DNA of 44,025 nucleotides from Candidatus Planktophila sp. (GTDB lineage Bacteria > Actinomycetota > Actinomycetes > Nanopelagicales > Nanopelagicaceae), in contig SHVF01000006.1 of the NCBI GenBank assembly GCA_009691135.1, positions 1 through 44,025 on the forward strand, written 5' to 3'. The stretch's first letter is position 1. Every line of letters begins with the position of its first letter. Positions 1 through 9,643 of this stretch are shown in pieces. The translations under genes were made by a program, and so were the position numbers. The notes under the pieces were generated by a model. That model searched no databases and was not told the origin of the DNA. It worked only from the letters and a program-made list of their open reading frames with translations.

Positions 1-232
<232 letters not shown>

Positions 233-256
233 ACAAAGTTGCTACGCGTCCACTGT

Positions 257-285
257 GTGGTTCTCGAGATACGGTCGAGAACCAC
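257..285 (+). other. Processing stem in the 23S-5S spacer
   Basis: An 11-base perfect inverted repeat (GTGGTTCTCGA at 257-267 and its complement at 275-285, loop of seven) lies 25 bases after the 23S end. Stems in this spacer normally act in rRNA processing. It has no U-tract, so it is not an intrinsic terminator. The function is inferred from position. Confidence 0.5.
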
Positions 286-369
286 GAAATAGATAAGAGA
301 TCTGACATCTATAAACGATGGCTTCGGATTTTGAGTCTAATTCAAAGGTTTTGTCGAAATCTCAATAGC

Positions 370-488
370 GTTTCGGCGACCATAGCGAGAGGGAAACACC
401 CGGTCCCATTCCGAACCCGGAAGTTAAGCCTCTCAGCGTCGATGGTACTGCAAGGGTGACCTTGTGGGAGAGTAGAACGTCGCCGGAC
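370..488 (+). rRNA. 5S ribosomal RNA
   Basis: This is a complete 5S rRNA of about 119 bases. It contains the canonical block CGGTCCCATTCCGAACCCGG near 401-420 and GATGGTACTGCAAGGGTGAC near 441-460. Its ends pair as the terminal helix (TTTCGGCGAC with GTCGCCGGAC). It lies 137 bases after the 23S end and directly before a strong terminator. The exact ends are estimated from helix I pairing. Confidence 0.95.
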
Positions 489-497
489 TTCTTTTAT

Positions 498-531
498 AAA
501 AAGGGGCACTCTCACGAGTGCCCCTTTTTTA
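498..531 (+). terminator. Intrinsic terminator of the rRNA operon
   Basis: A perfect GC-rich stem (GGGGCACTC at 503-511 paired with GAGTGCCCC at 516-524, TCAC loop) is extended by A:T pairs and followed by a six-T tract. It sits ten bases past the 5S gene and separates it from the protein-coding genes. Confidence 0.92.
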
Positions 532-551
532 TTTCTCTTAACTTTTTCTCG

Positions 552-557
552 TACAAT
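552..557 (+). promoter_or_regulatory. Likely -10 box of the TPR-protein gene
   Basis: TACAAT at 552-557 matches the actinobacterial -10 consensus TANNNT. It lies just after the rRNA terminator and about 28 bases before a start codon that has a good ribosome-binding site. No clear -35 hexamer is visible at the expected distance. Confidence 0.45.
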
Positions 558-585
558 CATCAAAATATAAATAGAGGAGTTTGTA

Positions 586-1503
586 ATGGATGAAAGAGAG
601 CGACCCGCAAATCCGGCGCGCGGCAATTCATCGCGACCATCTGGCCGCGCCTCTTCTTCAAGTCGCTCCTCTTCTCGGCCAGCATCTGGTCCCAACAAGG
701 ATCGTCGCCGCGAAGATTTACCGGCACGCGGTGGTTCGAGTGAGCGCCGCGGTGCAACTAGAAATGTGAGTACAGGTCGTGAAGCCATTGATCCACGCGG
801 GTTTCGGGTGACTCCAATGGAGCGCGATCAATCTCGAATTCGTCCGAGAATTTTCGAACCAGATATTCCTGAAGATGTAACTGGTGAAGAGTTAGAGAAA
901 AGTGTTCGCGCAGAATTGTTAAGTCTTTCTGCTGAAAATGCCAAGGTTGTTGCGCGCCATTTAGTTTGCATAAATATTCACATGGATTCTGATCCAGAGT
1001 TGGCGCATAAGCATGGAATCGCTGCCGCTCATCACGCAGGTCGCTTGGCTGTTGTTCGAGAAAGCGCCGGTTACGCCGCATATCGCGCGGGGCATTACGA
1101 GATTGCACTGAGAGAACTTCGCGCAGCTCACCGAATTTCTGGAGACGTTTCAATGTGGCCAGTTATGGCAGATTGCGAGCGCGGCCTGGGAAGACCTTTA
1201 AAAGCCCTGGATTTGGCTGGTTCTGCCGAGGTTAAGCGTTTAGCCAAGCCCGAAGAAATTGAAATGCGAATTGTGGCATCCGGAGCCCGTCGCGATTTAG
1301 GTGAACTAGATGCTGCTGTAATTACATTGACGTGCAAGGAGCTCAGGACCGAGACGGAAGAGTGGGCAGTGCGTTTGCGTTATGCCTACGCAGACGCTTT
1401 GGCAACTGCCGGACGCGCAGATGAGGCTCGTGAATGGTTTGCAAAATGTGACGAGATTGATCATGAAGAGTCAACGGATGCTGATGTAAGAGCCCGCCGG
1501 TAG
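586..1503 (+). CDS. TPR-type protein with low-complexity N-terminus
   Basis: This 305-residue protein has no enzymatic motif. Residues ~1-80 are a disordered stretch rich in Arg, Ser, Pro and Asp. From ~100 onward it is helical with tetratricopeptide-like signatures, such as AGYAAYRAGHYEIALRELRA near residue 160 and the C-terminal AYADALATAGRADEAREWF. These suggest a protein-protein scaffold. The start ATG follows GAGGAG at 574-579 with good spacing. Its place ahead of tlyA-nadK-recN corresponds to M. tuberculosis Rv1691, so it is probably the same orphan family. There is no signal peptide, so a cytoplasmic location is likely. The partner and role are unknown. Confidence 0.8.
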   Translation: MDERERPANPARGNSSRPSGRASSSSRSSSRPASGPNKDRRREDLPARGGSSERRGATRNVSTGREAIDPRGFRVTPMERDQSRIRPRIFEPDIPEDVTGEELEKSVRAELLSLSAENAKVVARHLVCINIHMDSDPELAHKHGIAAAHHAGRLAVVRESAGYAAYRAGHYEIALRELRAAHRISGDVSMWPVMADCERGLGRPLKALDLAGSAEVKRLAKPEEIEMRIVASGARRDLGELDAAVITLTCKELRTETEEWAVRLRYAYADALATAGRADEAREWFAKCDEIDHEESTDADVRARR

Positions 1504-1549
1504 TTCTATTTTAGAAGTTCTCCACAGTTAGCAAGGCAGTTACAATTTT

Positions 1550-1572
1550 TTGTCAGTCGTTAGCGTCATGAT
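1550..1572 (+). promoter_or_regulatory. PafBC-type (RecA-NDp-like) promoter candidate
   Basis: TTGTCAGTC at 1550-1558, then eight bases, then CATGAT at 1567-1572, closely resembles the mycobacterial RecA-NDp damage promoter (TTGTCRGTG, N8, TANNNT). There are two deviations: C for G at the end of the first element, and C for T at the first -10 base. The site lies 26 bases before an SSB-like gene, and pafB/pafC are present in this window. The assignment is by motif resemblance only. Confidence 0.4.
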
Positions 1573-1598
1573 TGCATTGTTCATCAAAAGGAGTGCAA

Positions 1599-1976
1599 AT
1601 GGCCACGAAGACAGCTGTGAAAATTACGACAAAGAAAGTTTCCAAGAAAGCAGAGTTGGAAGAAAGTGAAGAGATTGATCTATCTTTAAATGATCTCTTA
1701 CTGCGGGGTCGAGTATCTGCTTCTGCAACAACGAAGGAACTTCCCAGTGGCGATAAGGTTGTTGAGTTCAGGTTGATCGTTACTCGCGAAAACCGAGAAG
1801 GCGTAGACACCTTAGATATAGCGGCTTGGAGCGCTAAATCTAGAAAGACGGCTCTGTCGTTGGCTCCTGATGAGTGGGTAGAAATCAGCGGAGCCATTCA
1901 TCGTCGATTTTGGCAATCACCGGGGGGCTTGGCCTCGCGTTGGCAGATTGAGGCGATCGACATTTTGCGACTCTAA
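1599..1976 (+). CDS. Single-stranded DNA-binding-like OB-fold protein
   Basis: This 125-residue protein has a Lys-rich N-terminus (~1-35) followed by an OB-fold of the SSB type. The fold includes GRVSASATTKELPSGDKVVEF near 40-60 and DTLDIAAWSAKSRK near 75-90. It lacks the acidic Gly/Pro-rich C-terminal tail of the replicative SSB, so it is probably an accessory ssDNA-binding protein. The ATG at 1599 is chosen over an in-frame ATG at 1572 because AAAGGAG at 1587-1593 is correctly spaced only for the former. A damage-promoter-like motif lies upstream. The fold is a confident call; the biological role is not. Confidence 0.75.
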   Translation: MATKTAVKITTKKVSKKAELEESEEIDLSLNDLLLRGRVSASATTKELPSGDKVVEFRLIVTRENREGVDTLDIAAWSAKSRKTALSLAPDEWVEISGAIHRRFWQSPGGLASRWQIEAIDILRL

Positions 1977-2007
1977 CCCTGGCCCGCTGACTTAACGCTT
2001 TTTTAGA

Positions 2008-2022
2008 TACTCTAGGCACATG
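2008..2022 (+). promoter_or_regulatory. Leaderless promoter: TACTCT, six bases, ATG
   Basis: TACTCT at 2008-2013 fits the -10 consensus TANNNT and stands exactly six bases before the ATG at 2020. No purine-rich ribosome-binding site is present. Transcription would therefore start at or next to the A of the start codon. The same arrangement recurs at seven other starts in this window. Confidence 0.6.
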
Positions 2023-2376
2023 GCTAAAGCATCAAACGACCTTTTCTCTACCCTGCGCACCTACCTAGCAAAGGTAAGCGAAGGCGAGCGTTCACCTGGC
2101 GAAGTCGCAGCAGCGGTTAACTCTTGGGCACGCGAGAGCGCCGATGCGCTTAAAGCGAAGGTTCATGAAGAGGTCGAGGCGAGCGTTGCCAAGATGGGTT
2201 TCATCAAACGCGATGAATTTGATCGTCTGGCAGCACAGGTTGCAACGCTCGGCGGCAAATCTACTTCGAGCAATAAGTCACCTTCCAAGAAATCAGATTC
2301 GAGAAAGAGCCCAGCGAAAAAAGCTAGTGGAAAAAAAGTTAAGAAGGCGACTGTAAAGAAGGCGGCCAAGAAGTGA
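2020..2376 (+). CDS. Helical protein with histone H1-like Lys/Ala tail
   Basis: This protein has 118 residues. Residues 1-80 are amphipathic helices ending in VAKMGFIKRDEFDRLAAQV, which resembles the UbiK/BMFP or phasin type of small coiled-coil protein. Residues ~85-118 are a Lys/Ala/Ser tail with PAKK and KKATVKKAAKK repeats, as in bacterial H1-like or HupB-type DNA-binding tails. The gene appears leaderless and overlaps the next short gene by four bases (GTGA). Either nucleoid association or membrane/polyester-granule association is possible, and the sequence does not decide between them. Confidence 0.7.
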   Translation: MAKASNDLFSTLRTYLAKVSEGERSPGEVAAAVNSWARESADALKAKVHEEVEASVAKMGFIKRDEFDRLAAQVATLGGKSTSSNKSPSKKSDSRKSPAKKASGKKVKKATVKKAAKK

Positions 2377-2549
2377 GCAATCAATATTTGAACTCTAACG
2401 CTTCGCCTTCTTCAGATAATAATTTCGTTGAAGAAGTAAAAATTGAACTAAGTGATATCGATACTTGCGATCTAACAGAGCACTCTGCTCGCTTTGAAGC
2501 ACTCCATGGCAAGCTGCAAGAAGCGCTCAACACAATTGACGGTCTTTAG
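2373..2549 (+). CDS. Small conserved-position protein, 58 residues
   Basis: A GTG at 2373 opens a 58-codon frame ending in TAG at 2547-2549, with the start overlapping the stop of the preceding gene (GTGA). The product has an acidic N-terminal half. Its helical C-terminal half carries HSARFEALHGKLQEALNTID. M. tuberculosis has a similarly small uncharacterised gene (Rv1693) directly before tlyA, which supports its being real. Translation is probably coupled to the upstream gene. The function is unknown. Confidence 0.65.
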   Translation: MSNQYLNSNASPSSDNNFVEEVKIELSDIDTCDLTEHSARFEALHGKLQEALNTIDGL

Positions 2550-2572
2550 AAAAAAGGTTGCGTTAACCCACG

Positions 2573-3361
2573 ATGAAAACGCGTCTTGATGCAGAACTGG
2601 TCCGGCGTGATCTGGCGCGTTCACGCGAACACGCCGCTGATCTAATCGAATCGCGTTCTGTTTTAGTTTCGGGAATTCCTGCAACAAAATCTGCAACGCA
2701 AGTTGATGCTGAAACTTCAATAACAGTACAAGGTGACCGCGATGACTTCGTATCTCGTGGGGGACACAAATTAGCTGGCGCACTTGAAGTCTTCGCTGAT
2801 GTGCAAGTCTCTGGAAAGATATGTCTAGATGCGGGCGCTTCAACGGGTGGATTTACAGATGTTTTACTTCGTGGTGGCGCGAAGTTGGTTGTTGCCGTTG
2901 ATGTTGGTTATGGACAACTTGCATGGGGATTGCGTCAAGATCCCCGAGTGAGGATTCTAGATCGCACTAATATTAGACATTTAACTGGTGAAATGGTGGG
3001 CGAAGAGATCGATTTAGTCGTAGCTGACCTCTCATTTATTTCACTATCGCTAGTTCTGCCTGCCTTGGCTGCCGTTTCCAGACCAAACGCTGATTACGTT
3101 TTAATGGTTAAACCACAATTCGAAGTTGGGCGCGAGAAACTTGGGGCAGGTGGCGTTGTCCGAGATCCAGCCTTGCGCAGGGCCGCCGTTTTAGATGTTG
3201 CCGAAGCCGCTTACGATGTAGGCCTTGGAACTATGGGAATTGCGGCATCACCTCTGCCGGGACCTGCTGGCAATGTTGAATATTTCTTATGGCTCCGTCG
3301 CGGAGCACCTGCAGTTGATGCAGGCGATGTAGATCGTGCGATTGAGATGGGGCCTGCCTAA
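2573..3361 (+). CDS. tlyA: TlyA, rRNA (cytidine-2'-O)-methyltransferase
   Basis: TlyA methylates the 2'-O of cytidines in 16S and, in the actinobacterial form, 23S rRNA; the modification is needed for capreomycin susceptibility. The 262 residues show an N-terminal S4 RNA-binding domain (~1-60), the SRGGHKLAGAL linker (61-71) and the SAM-binding motif LDAGASTGGF (85-94). The K-D-K-E catalytic tetrad is visible as K66, D152 (VVADLSFISL), K180 (MVKPQFE) and E236. It has full family length. The stop overlaps the nadK start by one base (TAATG), so the two genes form an operon as in mycobacteria. Confidence 0.95.
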   Translation: MKTRLDAELVRRDLARSREHAADLIESRSVLVSGIPATKSATQVDAETSITVQGDRDDFVSRGGHKLAGALEVFADVQVSGKICLDAGASTGGFTDVLLRGGAKLVVAVDVGYGQLAWGLRQDPRVRILDRTNIRHLTGEMVGEEIDLVVADLSFISLSLVLPALAAVSRPNADYVLMVKPQFEVGREKLGAGGVVRDPALRRAAVLDVAEAAYDVGLGTMGIAASPLPGPAGNVEYFLWLRRGAPAVDAGDVDRAIEMGPA

Positions 3362-4215
3362 TGTCGCGTGATGTAATTTTTCTGGTTAACGCCTCTCGTC
3401 CCGAAGCGCTGCTCGCCATAAAAGAACTTTCCCAAATGTTGTTAAAGCAAGGATTGACTCTTTCAACACCATCAGATGTAAATGTTTTAGGAATTACCCA
3501 AACAGCAGTTGAGGATTTGGCCGATGCTGAGCTAGTTGTTGTCCTGGGTGGAGATGGAACAATTCTACGCGGGGCAGAAGTTGCGAGATTACAAGGTATT
3601 CCGATTCTAGGAATTAATTTAGGGCACGTTGGATTCTTAGCAGAAGTTGAAAAACCATCACTTTCTGAGATCGCAGCAAGTATCATTTCGAAAGATTACA
3701 AAACTGAAAATCGAATGGTGCTTAATTATTCAGTAATCCGAAGTGGCGCCGAAATTTCAACTGGTTGGGCGCTAAACGAAGTAACCGTCGAACGTGATGG
3801 AACAACCATGGTCGAGCTTTTTGTGCAGATAGATGAGCGCCCACTTTCACGTTGGGGATGTGATGGGTTGATTTGCTCAACTCCGACAGGATCGACTGCG
3901 TACGCTTTTAGCGCCGGTGGGCCAGTACTTTGGCCAGAAATAGATGCTTTAGTTTTACTGCCTATTTCGGCACATGCGCTTTTTTCTCGTCCGATGGTTG
4001 TATCACCGCAATCGCAAATTGTCGTAGAGGTTGAATCTAGCGACGCGCTTTTATCGGCAGATGCCTTACGTAAATTGCCTTTACGCGCGGGTGATCGAGT
4101 TCTGATAACTAAAGACGATTCAGTCATCAAACTAGCGCACATTAAACCAACGCTCTTTACCGATCGCCTTGTCGCCAAATTTAAATTACCAGTTGAAGGC
4201 TGGCGCGGTGAGTGA
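3361..4215 (+). CDS. nadK: NAD kinase
   Basis: This enzyme phosphorylates NAD to NADP using ATP or polyphosphate. The 284-residue protein has the diagnostic GGDGT at 63-67, the NLGHVGFL loop at 86-93 and the substrate motif STPTGSTAYAFSAGGP near 175-190. These are typical of the family. It is translationally coupled to tlyA upstream and to recN downstream, whose GTG start lies inside its 3' end. The order tlyA-nadK-recN is conserved in Actinobacteria. Confidence 0.96.
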   Translation: MSRDVIFLVNASRPEALLAIKELSQMLLKQGLTLSTPSDVNVLGITQTAVEDLADAELVVVLGGDGTILRGAEVARLQGIPILGINLGHVGFLAEVEKPSLSEIAASIISKDYKTENRMVLNYSVIRSGAEISTGWALNEVTVERDGTTMVELFVQIDERPLSRWGCDGLICSTPTGSTAYAFSAGGPVLWPEIDALVLLPISAHALFSRPMVVSPQSQIVVEVESSDALLSADALRKLPLRAGDRVLITKDDSVIKLAHIKPTLFTDRLVAKFKLPVEGWRGE

Positions 4216-5950
4216 GCGTTCTTATCTAGAAGAGATCTCAATCCGCAGTCTCGGAATTATTGATCAGTCAACGCTGGAACTAGGTAAAGGGCTAAATGTC
4301 TTAACCGGTGAAACTGGCGCAGGCAAAACCATGATCTTAACGGCGCTCTCTTTAGTTCTGGGTGGCAAGAGCGATAGTTCACTCATTCGCACTGGTTCTG
4401 ATCGTTTGGTTGCCAGTGCACAATTCATTCTCCCCAAAGTCAATATTGAGATTTCATCCATCGCCGATGAATCTGGTGCCGATATTTCGGAGGGTTCGCT
4501 TGTACTTACTCGCACTGTAAATAGTGATGGAAAGAGCAAAGCGGTTGCAGGTGGAACCACTGTTCCAGCGGCAACTCTCGTTAGCTTTGCAGATCACTTA
4601 GTAGAGATTCATGGTCAGGCAGCAAATCATCAGATTGTGAAGGGCGCCCGACAACGTGAGTTACTGGACAGATTTGCAGGAATCGAGTTATCGAAAGCAC
4701 TTACTCGGTATCAAGAGGGTTTAGTGACTTTTAACGATTTAAAAGCGCGAATAAAGTCCATGCGCGAGAGCTCTACAAAGCGCGATCGCGAGATTGCTGA
4801 CCTAGAAGAGTTTCTAAAAGGTTGGTCCAAGTTAAAACCAACGCGTGGTGAATATTCAGAAGTCGCAAACCAAATCGCTCGACTCTCTAGCGTCGAAGAT
4901 CTACGCAGCGCAAGTGATGGTGCCAATCAGGCCTTGTCCGATGAAATATCTGGTTCCCTCACTAGTCTCGGGGCGGCGCGACGTTTCTTGGATATTGCCA
5001 AGGGTAAAGATTCAAAACTTGATGAGATCGCATCCATCGTTGCCGAAGGTTTTTTTGTGCTGGATGAAGCTGCACGAGATCTCAGTAGTTATGTCTCTGC
5101 ACTTGAAGCGGACCCTGCGAAGTTAGATGCGCTGCAAGTGCGCAAGAGCGAAATAATTGCTTTTATTAGGAAATGGGCAAGTACGGCGGATCCAGATGCC
5201 GAATTATTAGCCTTATCAGAGAAGGCAAAAAATGCGCGCGCAACCATCGCTGATTTAATAGGTGGTGAAGATCGCATAGCCGAGCTAGAAACGCAACTGC
5301 AAGGTGCTAAAAGAGAACTTCTTGTGCACGCGAAGTTTTTGACAAAACTTCGTAACGATGCTGCGGTTATTTTATCTGCAGAAGTAACAAATGAGATTCA
5401 TGCATTATCCATGCCACATACTCAGTTCTCCATCGCGATTAACAATGCAAATTATGACGGTCCACTTAAAGAATCAGATTTCACAATTTTAGGATGCGAT
5501 GAAGTAATTATGCAGATTCAAGATCATCTTGATGGTCCGTTGATCGCTCTCGGTAAAGGTGCGAGCGGTGGAGAAATGTCGCGAATTATGTTGGCACTTG
5601 AAGTAGTTCTCGCCAAAACCCATCCAGTTGGCACATATATATTTGATGAAGTAGATGCAGGTGTCGGCGGAAAAGCAGCGATCGAAGTTGGCAGACGACT
5701 TGCGGTTCTGGCACAGCACAGTCAAGTGATAGTTGTTACCCATTTACCTCAAGTAGCTGCGTGGGCAGACACGCACTTTGTCGTAAAAAAGAGTATTGAT
5801 GGTTCTATTTCGCAATCAGATGTCGAAAAACTAGACACTCAGAACCGAATTGAGGAGATCGCGCGGATGTTGGCGGGGCTGGAAGGCTCTAGCAGTGCGC
5901 GCGAACATGCCGCTGAGTTATTGGCGCTGCGCGGGTCAATTTCAAGATAG
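4208..5950 (+). CDS. recN: DNA repair protein RecN
   Basis: RecN is an SMC-like ATPase that acts in double-strand-break repair. The 580 residues contain Walker A GETGAGKT (34-41), a central coiled coil, the ABC signature KGASGGEMSRIMLALE and Walker B TYIFDEVDAGVGG. They also contain the His-switch VVTHLPQVAA. The GTG at 4208 is chosen because family members begin just before the LEEISIRSLGII strand and because it overlaps the nadK stop. An upstream in-frame ATG at 4169 would only add residues read through nadK. PafBC or LexA control is possible, but no operator is evident. Confidence 0.93.
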   Translation: MSERSYLEEISIRSLGIIDQSTLELGKGLNVLTGETGAGKTMILTALSLVLGGKSDSSLIRTGSDRLVASAQFILPKVNIEISSIADESGADISEGSLVLTRTVNSDGKSKAVAGGTTVPAATLVSFADHLVEIHGQAANHQIVKGARQRELLDRFAGIELSKALTRYQEGLVTFNDLKARIKSMRESSTKRDREIADLEEFLKGWSKLKPTRGEYSEVANQIARLSSVEDLRSASDGANQALSDEISGSLTSLGAARRFLDIAKGKDSKLDEIASIVAEGFFVLDEAARDLSSYVSALEADPAKLDALQVRKSEIIAFIRKWASTADPDAELLALSEKAKNARATIADLIGGEDRIAELETQLQGAKRELLVHAKFLTKLRNDAAVILSAEVTNEIHALSMPHTQFSIAINNANYDGPLKESDFTILGCDEVIMQIQDHLDGPLIALGKGASGGEMSRIMLALEVVLAKTHPVGTYIFDEVDAGVGGKAAIEVGRRLAVLAQHSQVIVVTHLPQVAAWADTHFVVKKSIDGSISQSDVEKLDTQNRIEEIARMLAGLEGSSSAREHAAELLALRGSISR

Positions 5951-5960
5951 TTCCTCATAG

Positions 5961-7613
<1,653 letters not shown>

Positions 7614-7616
7614 TTG

Positions 7617-8705
7617 ATGTTAGTTGGCGTTCCAAAGGAGATTAAGGTCCACGAATCGCGGGTAGCACTAACTCCAGAAGGTGTCTTTGAACTTGCCAGA
7701 TTTGGGCATCAAGTAGTTATCGAAGCAGGTGCCGGATTAGGTTCATCGATTACCGATTCAGAGTTTGTATCAGCCGGGGCTCGAATAGAAGCTGACGTCG
7801 ATGAGATATGGCGCTCTGCTGATTTAATTCTTAAAGTGAAAGAACCAATTAAAGTCGAATATCCAAAATTACGTGCTGGTCAAATACTTTTCACGTATCT
7901 TCACCTTGCAGCGTCAAAGGCTTGCACCGATGCTTTGTTAAAGAGTGGAACAACTGCGATAGCTTATGAGACCGTTGAATTAAATGGTTCACTCCCGCTA
8001 TTGGCGCCAATGAGTGAAGTTGCCGGTCGCTTATCGGTTCAAGTGGGAGCTTATGCGCTGCAAAAACCTAACGGTGGGCGCGGCGTCTTATTGGCGGGAG
8101 TTCCAGGTGTTGCACCGGGCAAAGTTGTTGTAATCGGCGGGGGAGTAGCAGGCTTAAATGCGGCAGTAATCGCAATGGGAATGGGCGCCGATGTGACTGT
8201 TCTAGATAGATCATTGCCTCGCCTTGCCTATATCGATTCGCTATATAACGGACGTATTAAAACACTTACTTCTACCTTGCACGCTATCGACCGTGAGATC
8301 AAGCAAGCGGATTTGGTTATTGGCGCTGTGCTGGTACACGGAGCCAAGGCGCCGAAGTTGGTTACCAACGCTCAGGTAGCGCAGATGAAGCCAGGTTCAG
8401 TATTGGTAGATATTGCGATCGATCAAGGCGGATGTTTTGAAGATTCCAAGCCAACAACTCATGCTGAACCAACGTTTATAGTGCATGGTTCGATCTTTTA
8501 TTGTGTGGCAAATATGCCAGGAGCTGTTCCGGTTGCATCAACTTACGCGTTAACAAATGCGACCTTGCCTTACGCCATTGCTATCGCCAATAAAGGTTGG
8601 GAACGTGCAATTGAAGAAGATACGGCCTTGGATCGAGGGTTAAATGTGCACGCAGGAAAGATTCGTTATAACGCCGTAGCGCTGGCTCATGGTTATGCAG
8701 TTTGA
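7617..8705 (+). CDS. ald: Alanine dehydrogenase
   Basis: This enzyme catalyses NAD-dependent interconversion of L-alanine with pyruvate and ammonia. The 362 residues begin with the family signature GVPKEIKVHESRVALTP. R15, K75 and H96 fall on the known pyruvate-binding and catalytic positions. The Rossmann motif VVVIGGGVAGLNAA lies near 170, and the catalytic aspartate is in AIDQGGCFE. ATG 7617 has AAAGGA at 7605-7610; a TTG three bases earlier is less likely. In mycobacteria ald lies elsewhere and a Nudix gene sits between pyrG and xerD, so ald occupies that slot here. Its 3' end overlaps xerD. Confidence 0.94.
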   Translation: MLVGVPKEIKVHESRVALTPEGVFELARFGHQVVIEAGAGLGSSITDSEFVSAGARIEADVDEIWRSADLILKVKEPIKVEYPKLRAGQILFTYLHLAASKACTDALLKSGTTAIAYETVELNGSLPLLAPMSEVAGRLSVQVGAYALQKPNGGRGVLLAGVPGVAPGKVVVIGGGVAGLNAAVIAMGMGADVTVLDRSLPRLAYIDSLYNGRIKTLTSTLHAIDREIKQADLVIGAVLVHGAKAPKLVTNAQVAQMKPGSVLVDIAIDQGGCFEDSKPTTHAEPTFIVHGSIFYCVANMPGAVPVASTYALTNATLPYAIAIANKGWERAIEEDTALDRGLNVHAGKIRYNAVALAHGYAV

Positions 8706-9618
8706 GGAAGTTGCAAAAGGCTTTTTAGATCATCTGCAGATTGAACGTGCACTTTCGGCAAACTCGATCGCCGCTTATAAACGCGATCTGGCTAAGTTTG
8801 AGAATTTCCTTAATGAAAGGAGTTTGAATTTAGCCAGCGTCTCTGAGGAAGACATTGTGATGTATGAGGTGGGCCAGAAAGCCGCAGGTCTTTCTCTGGC
8901 CTCAATCAACCGTTCCACATCTGCCCTAAAAACCTTTTATAAGTATTTGGCTCGCGAACATTCGATTTCAGATCCAACCACGAGCATTGCTACAAATAAA
9001 TTAGCCAGAAAACTGCCCAAGGCGTTAACCATCTCGGAAATGGAGTCCTTGATCAATTCAGCAGAAAAATCAAGCAAAGTAACATCACTCCGAGACAAAG
9101 CAATTCTTGAAATCCTCTATGGGACTGGTGCTCGAGTAAGTGAAATTATTGGCATAAACGTTGGTGACTTCGACAAAACGATGCTCCAGGGTTCGCAGAT
9201 TCTCACCTTAAAACTAAGAGGCAAAGGTGCCAAGGAAAGAATTGTTCCCGTGGGATTTTATGCAAAGACAGCACTGGATAATTACCTCGTTAGGTTGCGT
9301 CCGCAACTGGCCGCAAAATCAAATGAGAGTCGCAGCAACAGCGCACTTTTCTTAAACTCGCGCGGCACACGTTTATCGCGGCAGAGTGCCTGGCAGATAG
9401 TCATCGCAGCCGCAGATGCTTGCGATCTTTCTGGAAAAGTTTCGCCTCACGTCTTTCGACATTCATATGCAACTCATTTGTTAGATGGTGGCGCCGATAT
9501 TCGAGTGGTGCAAGAACTTTTAGGGCACTCTTCAGTCACGACAACGCAGATTTACACGCTGATAACTATCGATAAAGTGCGCGAAGACTATGCAACCTCG
9601 CACCCCAGAGCGCGGTAA
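8689..9618 (+). CDS. xerD: Tyrosine recombinase XerD
   Basis: XerD resolves chromosome dimers at dif together with XerC. The protein has 309 residues, with an N-terminal SAM-like core-binding domain (~5-95) and a C-terminal catalytic domain. The complete R-K-H-R-H-Y set is visible: R149 (GTGARVSE), K179/K181 (RGKGAKERIVP), H254 and R257 (HVFRHSYATH), H280 (LLGHSS) and Y289. The start is ATG 8689 or ATG 8695, both inside the end of ald, implying coupling. XerC is not in the window, so XerD is assigned by position (Rv1701) and similarity. It converges on the ParA-associated gene across a long palindrome. Confidence 0.9.
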   Translation: MVMQFEEVAKGFLDHLQIERALSANSIAAYKRDLAKFENFLNERSLNLASVSEEDIVMYEVGQKAAGLSLASINRSTSALKTFYKYLAREHSISDPTTSIATNKLARKLPKALTISEMESLINSAEKSSKVTSLRDKAILEILYGTGARVSEIIGINVGDFDKTMLQGSQILTLKLRGKGAKERIVPVGFYAKTALDNYLVRLRPQLAAKSNESRSNSALFLNSRGTRLSRQSAWQIVIAAADACDLSGKVSPHVFRHSYATHLLDGGADIRVVQELLGHSSVTTTQIYTLITIDKVREDYATSHPRAR

Positions 9619-9643
9619 ATCTAAAACGTTTTAGATACCGCGC
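9610..9643. terminator. Long palindrome between convergent xerD and parA operon
   Basis: This is a 16-base inverted repeat broken only by a two-base AA bulge. GCGCGGTA (9610-9617) and TCTAAAAC (9620-9627) on the left pair with GTTTTAGA (9628-9635) and TACCGCGC (9636-9643) on the right. It includes the stop codons of both converging genes. A bidirectional terminator is the simplest reading, although there is no T-run on either side and no real loop. Confidence 0.55.

Noticed and set aside
9610-9643. Palindrome as the dif site of XerD
   Set aside because: dif has two 11-base arms around a six-base centre; this element has uninterrupted pairing to the middle and lies over two stop codons.
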